Positions 15,386 through 20,770 of a stretch of DNA of 20,770 nt are shown piece after piece. Numbering within the stretch: position 1 is the first letter of the stretch; every line of letters begins with the position of its first letter. The notes under the pieces are model-generated. The model worked only from the letters and a program-made list of their open reading frames with translations. It did no database searches and was not told the DNA's origin. This stretch comes from JALRAP01 sp046302815 (GTDB lineage Bacteria; Bacteroidota; Bacteroidia; AKYH767-A; OLB10), in NCBI GenBank assembly GCA_046302815.1, contig JBKCHO010000099.1, forward strand, positions 1-20,770, written 5' to 3'. The position numbers and the translations under genes were made by a program.

Positions 15386-16831
15386 TCAAATGGCATCGCC
15401 TATCAGAGTGGCAGCCGTGAAGGAGTGTACCATAACATCCACATAGTCGCCGGGCTTAAACGATTTTTTTGGAAACACCACGACAGCATTTTCCGTGGTC
15501 CTCCCCATGAGCATTTCATCAGACCTTTTGGATGGACCTTCAACCAATACTTGGTGCACTCGGCCATTCATTTCCTCCATCCGCTTTTTGGAAAGCTCTT
15601 GTTGCAAGTTCACAATCTCGGTTAATCTATTGGTTTTGGTTTCTTCAGAAACATCATCCTTGTATTGTCGCTCGGCAAGTGTTTTAGGCCGTTCGGAGTA
15701 TTTAAACATATAGGAGAAGTGATATCCAACCCAACTCATCAGAGCAAGTGTTTCCTGATGATCCTTTTCGGTTTCTCCACAAAATCCGGATATGATATCC
15801 GTAGACAAAGCACAACCCGGAATGATTCTTCTTATAGATTCAATGCGCTCCATGTATTGTTCGCGGGAATATCCGCGGTTCATCCTCTCCAAAACAGGAG
15901 TGCTGCCCGATTGTACTGGTAGATGAATGTATTTGCAAATGTTGGGATGGCTGGCAATTACATGCAGCACATCATCGGTCATATCCCTAGGATTTGATGT
16001 CGAAAATCGAACCCGAAGCTCTGGTGAAATGCTTGCCACCATATCCAGGAGTTTTGCGAAGTCGGTTGCTTTTTCCCTTTGTTCCGGACTCAATATCTCT
16101 TTTTTCAATCCACCACCTGCCCATATGTAGGAATCAACATTTTGTCCCAAGAGCGTTACTTCTTTGTATCCGTTTTCAAACAGTTCCTTGACTTCGGAAA
16201 GAATGGATTCCGGATCCCTGCTTCGCTCACGGCCCCTGGTGAAAGGAACTACACAAAAGGAACACATATTGTCGCATCCGCGAGTGATGGAAACAAATGC
16301 CGTAACCCCATTGGAAGATAGCCGAACAGGCGAGATATCGCCATATGTCTCTTCCCTAGAAAGAAGTACATTAACAGCTTTCTGGCCTCCCTCAACGGTT
16401 TCTATAAGTTTTGGCAAGTCTCTGTAGGAGTCAGGTCCTGCAACCAAATCAACCAGCTTTTCCTCATCCAATAATTTAGACTTCAAGCGCTCTGCCATAC
16501 ATCCAAGCATACCAATAACCAAGGAAGGCTTTTCTTTCTTTTTTTTCTTGAAATCGTTTAAACGCTGTCGAACCTTTAGTTCTGCGTTTTCTCGTATGGC
16601 ACATGTGTTTAGCAGGATCACATCTGCCTGAAATGGATCGTTTACAGTACTGTATCCAGCATCTCCTAAAATCGAGGCCACAATCTCACTATCGGAAAAA
16701 TTCATTTGACAACCATAACTCTCCAAGAACAACTTTCTAGTTGCTTTGGGATTGCTATTTTGTGAGTTAAATGCCTCACCTTGACGGCTTTCGTCAATAA
16801 TTTTGTTGTCGGAAATGGGGTGGTTTTCCAT
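15386..16831 (-). CDS. miaB: tRNA-2-methylthio-N6-isopentenyladenosine(37) synthase MiaB
   Basis: This is a 481-residue radical-SAM methylthiotransferase that adds a methylthio group to isopentenyl-A37 of tRNAs reading codons that begin with U. The N-terminal domain carries the three cysteines of the auxiliary [4Fe-4S] cluster: Cys41 (ESYGCQMNFSDSE), Cys77 (LLNTCAIRENA) and Cys111 (GMLGCMAERLK). The radical-SAM motif CDNMCSFC gives Cys186, Cys190 and Cys193. The C-terminal TRAM domain (VLVEGPSKRSDEMLMGRT onward) binds tRNA. The ATG at 16829-16831 is preferred over a TTG three codons upstream because the promoter at 16846-16876 would place the transcript start near that TTG. It is the first gene of the operon toward secG. 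Confidence 0.97.
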   Translation of the reverse strand: MENHPISDNKIIDESRQGEAFNSQNSNPKATRKLFLESYGCQMNFSDSEIVASILGDAGYSTVNDPFQADVILLNTCAIRENAELKVRQRLNDFKKKKKEKPSLVIGMLGCMAERLKSKLLDEEKLVDLVAGPDSYRDLPKLIETVEGGQKAVNVLLSREETYGDISPVRLSSNGVTAFVSITRGCDNMCSFCVVPFTRGRERSRDPESILSEVKELFENGYKEVTLLGQNVDSYIWAGGGLKKEILSPEQREKATDFAKLLDMVASISPELRVRFSTSNPRDMTDDVLHVIASHPNICKYIHLPVQSGSTPVLERMNRGYSREQYMERIESIRRIIPGCALSTDIISGFCGETEKDHQETLALMSWVGYHFSYMFKYSERPKTLAERQYKDDVSEETKTNRLTEIVNLQQELSKKRMEEMNGRVHQVLVEGPSKRSDEMLMGRTTENAVVVFPKKSFKPGDYVDVMVHSFTAATLIGDAI

Positions 16832-16845
16832 AAGGTTCAATCACA

Positions 16846-16876
16846 CAAAGTTAAGCAATTATCAGGGCTATGACAA
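16846..16876 (-). promoter_or_regulatory. miaB operon promoter (Bacteroidota type)
   Basis: Read on the minus strand, a TTG (16876-16874) is followed after 20 bases by TAACTTTG (16853-16846). This is an exact match to the -7 box TAnnTTTG at the usual spacing. Transcription should begin near 16840, leaving a very short leader before the ATG at 16831. The -33 box lies inside the palindrome TGACAA-A-TTGTCA. Confidence 0.55.
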
Positions 16877-16883
16877 ATTGTCA
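16871..16883. promoter_or_regulatory. 13-base palindrome over the miaB -33 box
   Basis: TGACAA-A-TTGTCA is a perfect palindrome with 6-base arms in the 157-base divergent region between miaB and topA. It covers the -33 element of the miaB promoter, a typical place for an operator. It could equally be chance in AT-rich DNA. Confidence 0.35.
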
Positions 16884-16899
16884 CCATGCCCTAGGCTAT

Positions 16900-16931
16900 T
16901 TGGAACTATTGAATTTAAATTCTTTTCTTTG
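16900..16931 (+). promoter_or_regulatory. possible topA promoter
   Basis: A TTG at 16900-16902 and TTTCTTTG at 16924-16931 lie 21 bases apart, close to the Bacteroidota -33/-7 form, but the first two bases of the -7 box are TT and not TA. The leader to the topA ATG would be about 50 bases. Confidence 0.3.
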
Positions 16932-16988
16932 CGACCCATTTTTTGAAACAATGACCTATGGGGTTCATTATTAAATATTTGAAAATTA

Positions 16989-19499
16989 ATGGCTGAAAAT
17001 TTAGTAATCGTTGAGTCACCTGCCAAAGCAAAAACCATTGAGGGATTCTTAGGCAAGGGGTATGTGGTGAAGTCCAGTTTCGGACATGTAAGAGACCTTG
17101 CAAAGTCCGACAAAGCCATCGATGTGAAAAATGATTTTGCTCCTTCTTATGAGATCAGCGAGGAAAAAAAGGCGGTTATTGCCGAACTGACCAAGCTTTC
17201 CAAAAAGGCAGACACCGTTTGGTTAGCAACGGATGAAGACCGAGAGGGGGAGGCCATCTCTTGGCATCTTTTTGAGACTTTGGGACTAAATGATAAGAAA
17301 ACCAAGAGAATTGTTTTTCACGAAATCACCAAGCCTGCCATTTTGAATGCGATTGCGCATCCTAGGAAAATCGATAAGAACCTGGTGGATGCACAACAGG
17401 CAAGAAGAATTTTAGATAGGTTGGTCGGTTTTCAGTTATCGCCTATATTATGGAGGAAGGTTAGGCCGTCCTTGTCTGCAGGAAGGGTACAATCGGTTGC
17501 TGTTCGTTTGATAGTTGAGCGTGAAAGAGAGTTTGAAGCCCACAAGAGCTCTTCCTCTTTCAAGGTAGTTGCGTTATTCAATGTGGAAGGGGAGAAGGGC
17601 AGGGTTTCTCAATTGAAAGCGGAACATCCTACCCGATTTAAAACTGCAGAGGAGGCTGAAAAATATCTCCAATCATGCATTGGAGCTGCTTTCAAAATCA
17701 AGGACCTCGAAAAAAAGCCTGGAAAAAAATCGCCCTCAGCTCCGTTTACCACTTCCACTCTTCAACAAGAAGCCGCTCGAAAACTAGGTTTCTCTGTTGC
17801 TCAAACCATGCTCGTGGCGCAGCGCTTATACGAATCAGGTAAAATCACGTACATGCGTACCGATTCTGTAAACCTTTCTGCAACTGCCATAGAAGCTGCT
17901 AAACAAGAGATTTCCGATTCTTTTGGCCCCCAATACTCAAACCCACGCCAATACCGAACCAAGGCCGCATCTGCCCAAGAGGCGCATGAAGCCATTCGTC
18001 CCTCATATTTCAATGTTCGTACCATAGAAGGTGAAAACAACGAACGCAGGTTGTATGATTTGATTTGGAAAAGGGCCATTGCATCTCAGATGAGCGATGC
18101 GAAAATTGAAAAAACCATCGTTACCATTTCCTGTTCAGGCAATAAAGACAACCTGATTGCCACTGGAGAGGTGGTTCAGTTTGATGGATTTTTAAAAATT
18201 TATATGGAGTCAACTGACGAGGAGGACGAGGAGTCTGAAGGAGGGTTGTTGCCTCCGCTCAAAGCCGGACAATCAATCGACCTCAAAGATTTGACCGCAT
18301 CAGAGAAATTCACACACCCCCCTTCTCGATACACTGAAGCAAGCCTTGTGAAGAAGCTCGAGGAGCTTGGAATTGGTCGTCCATCCACCTATGCTCCTAC
18401 CATTTCTACAATCTTGAAGCGCCAATACATCGTCAAGGAAGATCGTCCTGGCAAAGACAGGATTTTGAAAATTTTATCCATCAAAGGAGACAAGGTTTTA
18501 TCTTCCACAAAAACAGAAGTTACTGGTGCGGAAAAATCAAAACTTTTCCCAACAGATATAGGTACGGTGGTAACGGATTTTCTTGTCCAAAATTTCAAGG
18601 AAATACTCGATTATAATTTCACAGCTGATGTAGAAAAGGAATTTGATGAAATCGCTGAAGGCAGGATTCCATGGGTAAAAATGCTCAAGGAGTTTTATAA
18701 GCCATTCATTAAAACCGTTGAACATGCTGAAAAGAACACAGAGAGAGCCACTGGAGAGCGTGTTTTAGGAATAGACCCGGTCTCAGGCAAGACTGTTTCA
18801 GCGCGTATAGGTCGATTCGGTCCCTTGGTGCAAATCAAAGATGGCAAGGATGATGAATCGCCTCGCTACTCCAAGCTCAGGTCGGGACAAAGATTGGAAA
18901 CAATCACCCTTGAGGAAGCACTGGATCTTTTCAAGATGCCTAGGAATCTTGGTGAATTCGAAGGTAAGGAGATGGTGGTAGGTATCGGTCGTTTCGGTCC
19001 GTATGTGAGGCACGATAGCATGTTCGTTTCCATTCCCAAAACAGACGATCCTTATACTATAGAATCAGATAGGTCTGTGGAACTCATACTTGCCAAACGA
19101 AAGGCAGACGCAGAAAAAGTGATAAAAACATACACCGAGGATCCTGATTTGAAAGTGCTAAAAGGCAGATGGGGACCTTATGTCTCCTGGGGTAAGAAGA
19201 ACATCAAAATACCTAAAGGTGTTGAGCCAGCTTCTTTGACTTACGAGGATTGCATGGATTTGGATTTAAAACAAAATGGCCCGGCAAAAGCTGGAAAGAA
19301 AGTTGCAACTAAAGATGTTCCAGCCAAGGTCAAAACCGGTGCGACTAAAAAGGTTGCCAAGAAAAAGTCTGTTTCCTCTAAGTCAAAGTCAACGAGCACT
19401 GCACCGAAAAAAACGGTAAAGACTAAAAAGGCTTCCAAGCCTGCATCGAAGTCTACCAAGGCTCCCGCCAAGAAAAAGTCGACAACCCGTAAGAAATAA
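16989..19499 (+). CDS. topA: DNA topoisomerase I (type IA) with long basic tail
   Basis: This is an 836-residue type IA topoisomerase that relaxes negative supercoils by cutting one strand through a tyrosine link. The N-terminal TOPRIM domain has VIVESPAKAKTIEGFLG (residues 6-22) and the metal-binding ATDEDREGEAISWH (about 79-92). The active-site Tyr288 sits in KITYMRTDS. The C-terminal part has three copies of a GRFGP/GRWGP motif (near 607, 666 and 726), the topoisomerase C-terminal repeats that replace the cysteine zinc fingers of the E. coli enzyme; no Cys4 finger is seen. Residues from about 760 to 836 form a Lys/Ala/Ser/Thr-rich tail (KKSVSSKSKSTSTAPKKT and similar), resembling histone H1 tails and likely to bind DNA non-specifically. 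The next gene begins 11 bases after its stop codon. Confidence 0.98.
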   Translation: MAENLVIVESPAKAKTIEGFLGKGYVVKSSFGHVRDLAKSDKAIDVKNDFAPSYEISEEKKAVIAELTKLSKKADTVWLATDEDREGEAISWHLFETLGLNDKKTKRIVFHEITKPAILNAIAHPRKIDKNLVDAQQARRILDRLVGFQLSPILWRKVRPSLSAGRVQSVAVRLIVEREREFEAHKSSSSFKVVALFNVEGEKGRVSQLKAEHPTRFKTAEEAEKYLQSCIGAAFKIKDLEKKPGKKSPSAPFTTSTLQQEAARKLGFSVAQTMLVAQRLYESGKITYMRTDSVNLSATAIEAAKQEISDSFGPQYSNPRQYRTKAASAQEAHEAIRPSYFNVRTIEGENNERRLYDLIWKRAIASQMSDAKIEKTIVTISCSGNKDNLIATGEVVQFDGFLKIYMESTDEEDEESEGGLLPPLKAGQSIDLKDLTASEKFTHPPSRYTEASLVKKLEELGIGRPSTYAPTISTILKRQYIVKEDRPGKDRILKILSIKGDKVLSSTKTEVTGAEKSKLFPTDIGTVVTDFLVQNFKEILDYNFTADVEKEFDEIAEGRIPWVKMLKEFYKPFIKTVEHAEKNTERATGERVLGIDPVSGKTVSARIGRFGPLVQIKDGKDDESPRYSKLRSGQRLETITLEEALDLFKMPRNLGEFEGKEMVVGIGRFGPYVRHDSMFVSIPKTDDPYTIESDRSVELILAKRKADAEKVIKTYTEDPDLKVLKGRWGPYVSWGKKNIKIPKGVEPASLTYEDCMDLDLKQNGPAKAGKKVATKDVPAKVKTGATKKVAKKKSVSSKSKSTSTAPKKTVKTKKASKPASKSTKAPAKKKSTTRKK

Positions 19500-19510
19500 T
19501 TGTCGGTATC

Positions 19511-20686
19511 ATGTTGTCACCTGAGTTTCTAATCCCGGTTTCAGATGATATAGTTGCTGAGGCCATTTCCCACAAGGGGAATAAAATTGGGAAAGCAACA
19601 TTTTTTCATTCTTCGAGTGGCTTTCCCGAATTGCCATCCAGCGGAATCGCCTTGTTGAATGTATCCGATTACAGGCTTTCTTCTCATGCCGCCGAAGCTA
19701 GGGATATTGCGGCTGATTTTCGTAAAAGGTTATATGCCCTGCATCGACATGAACATACGATTAACCTTGTTGATTTAGGCACGCTAAGGGTGGGCAATTC
19801 ACCTGAAGATACAAGATTTGCCTTGGCGGAAATTTGCAGGGACCTTATGGTAGGTGGACTTATTCCCGTTCTTATCGGTGGTTCACAAGACTTGACATTG
19901 GCTATGCATGAGGCTTATCGTCCCTTCGGAAGATTGATTAATATGGCTGGCATTGATGCTAGGTTTGATTTGGGATCACCGGAAAATCCTGTTGCCGACG
20001 ATTCTTGGTTGGGCAAGATCATTCTTCAACAACCCACATTCCTTTTCAATTTCAGCAATATCGGCTACCAAACCCATTTCGTAGGCTCCGAACAAGTGGA
20101 GTTCATGAACCGTTTGCTGTTCGATGCCTATAGGGTGGGCGAGGCCAGAACGAATTTGTCCGAAATGGAACCAGTAATCAGGTCATCGGATTTAATCAGC
20201 TTTGATATTTCATCTATAAAGCAATCCGATGCACCTGGCAACACCAATCCCTCACCCAATGGCCTGAGCGGCGAGGACGCATGTCAATTGATGCTGTACG
20301 CCGGATTGAACGACCAGCTCTCATCTATTGGATTCTTCGAGTTCGACGGGAATCATGATGTAAATGGGCAAACCAGCCATTTGGCCGCTCAAATGATTTG
20401 GTATTTGATGGAAGGGGTGTCTAACAGGATGGGAGATTTTCCAGGTCAAGCGCCAGAATCCAATTTTACCAAATACCATGTGGAAGCGGGTGTAGCTTCT
20501 GGCAACTTGGTTTTTCTGAAACATAATTTCACTTCCAGGTGGTGGCTTGAGCTTCCCAAGCCCGTCAGCGACGACAATCCCGACTTGAAGCGAAAAAGGT
20601 TCATTCCCTGCTCTCCTAAGGATTATCAACAGGCCATGCAGAACGAAATGCCTGAAAGGTTGTGGAGAATAATCCAAAAGCTCTGA
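19511..20686 (+). CDS. arginase/formimidoylglutamase-family protein with degraded metal site
   Basis: This is a 391-residue protein of the ureohydrolase (arginase, agmatinase, formimidoylglutamase) fold. Three metal-binding blocks can be aligned by eye: IGGSQDLT (123-130), IDARFD (148-153) and SFDISSIKQSDAPG (from about 230). In active enzymes these read GG-(D/S)-H, DAHxD and SxDxDxxDP. Here the first His is Gln126, the second His is Arg151 and the second Asp of the third block is Ser234, so three of six manganese ligands are missing while Asp149, Asp153 and Asp232 remain. It is probably not an active ureohydrolase, or it uses another chemistry. Databases usually label such proteins formimidoylglutamase. 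No histidine-degradation (hut) genes are nearby. It starts 11 bases after topA, implying co-transcription. From memory, the pair often precedes gldK-L-M-N in gliding Bacteroidota. Confidence 0.88.
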   Translation: MLSPEFLIPVSDDIVAEAISHKGNKIGKATFFHSSSGFPELPSSGIALLNVSDYRLSSHAAEARDIAADFRKRLYALHRHEHTINLVDLGTLRVGNSPEDTRFALAEICRDLMVGGLIPVLIGGSQDLTLAMHEAYRPFGRLINMAGIDARFDLGSPENPVADDSWLGKIILQQPTFLFNFSNIGYQTHFVGSEQVEFMNRLLFDAYRVGEARTNLSEMEPVIRSSDLISFDISSIKQSDAPGNTNPSPNGLSGEDACQLMLYAGLNDQLSSIGFFEFDGNHDVNGQTSHLAAQMIWYLMEGVSNRMGDFPGQAPESNFTKYHVEAGVASGNLVFLKHNFTSRWWLELPKPVSDDNPDLKRKRFIPCSPKDYQQAMQNEMPERLWRIIQKL

Positions 20687-20710
20687 TTTTTTGATACCTT
20701 CTTATTTTCA

Positions 20711-20770
20711 ATGGCTTACAAATCCGAACCACGGCGACTTCGATCGCAAACAATTGATAAACAACTTTTT
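20711..20770 (+). CDS. possible start of a further gene (partial)
   Basis: An ATG opens a frame of 20 codons that runs off the window (MAYKSEPRRLRSQ). It has no signal peptide, so it is not itself the start of a GldK-type lipoprotein. No Shine-Dalgarno sequence or promoter supports it, and the region may simply be the leader of a gene that starts beyond the window. Confidence 0.2.
   Translation, partial: MAYKSEPRRLRSQTIDKQLF

Noticed and set aside
15425..16427. Plus-strand open frames opposite miaB
   Set aside because: Antisense shadows of miaB. Their products are rich in Ser, Phe and His with no domain pattern.
16838..16840. TTG as the miaB start codon
   Set aside because: It would coincide with the predicted transcript start, and the ATG three codons later gives a normal N-terminus for the family.
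20321..20677. Minus-strand open frame of 118 codons opposite the arginase-like gene
   Set aside because: It is entirely antisense to a better supported gene, shows no signal or domain, and has no leader or promoter.

Overview
The window looks like a chromosomal segment of a Bacteroidota bacterium, probably of the gliding or type IX secretion (T9SS) kind such as Flavobacteriia or Cytophagia; I cannot fix the order or genus. The grounds are a giant SprB-repeat surface protein with a T9SS type B C-terminal domain, a PorP/SprF-family partner behind it, the gene order miaB - sigma-54 activator - lptE - unknown - secG - groES - groEL typical of this phylum, A-rich leaders without clear Shine-Dalgarno sequences, and one good promoter of the Bacteroidota form (TTG, about 20 bases, TAnnTTTG). 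I see no tRNA, rRNA, CRISPR array, insertion sequence or phage gene, and no gene-free stretch longer than about 215 bases.

Layout. (1) Positions 1-72 may hold the last codons of an upstream gene. They are followed by a leader with nested inverted repeats. (2) Positions 152-8842 (+) encode a 2896-residue secreted adhesin with 27 tandem SprB repeats of about 77 residues. After 48 bases comes a PorP/SprF outer-membrane protein (8891-9826, +). This pair matches the sprB-sprF arrangement, in which the second protein helps export the first through the T9SS. (3) A perfect bidirectional terminator hairpin at 9832-9870 separates this pair from the convergent groEL. (4) Positions 9880-16831 form a minus-strand block, read in the order miaB, sigma-54 enhancer-binding protein, lptE, unknown TPR-like protein, secG, then groES and groEL. 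The last two follow a 214-base spacer rich in palindromes that probably carries their own regulated promoter. (5) A 157-base divergent promoter region separates miaB from topA. TopA and a degenerate arginase-family gene form a tight plus-strand pair, and a further gene may begin at 20711.

How the genes fit together. Much of the window concerns the cell envelope and protein traffic: SecG (inner-membrane export), LptE (LPS insertion), PorP/SprF and the adhesin (T9SS export and surface display), and GroES/GroEL (folding). MiaB (tRNA modification) and TopA (DNA supercoiling) are housekeeping genes. From memory, the topA - arginase-like pair often lies just upstream of the gldK-L-M-N T9SS core genes in gliding Bacteroidota, so the next kilobases may hold the secretion machine that exports the giant adhesin. 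This cannot be seen here.

The most interesting points are: a 693-bp three-repeat super-unit inside the SprB array whose protein is conserved while its synonymous codons are scrambled; a regularly placed Bacteroidota O-glycosylation-like motif in the central repeats; an arginase-fold protein that has lost three of six metal ligands; and a TGTCA-rich palindromic region, plus a possible sigma-54 promoter, upstream of groES in the same block as a receiver-less sigma-54 activator.
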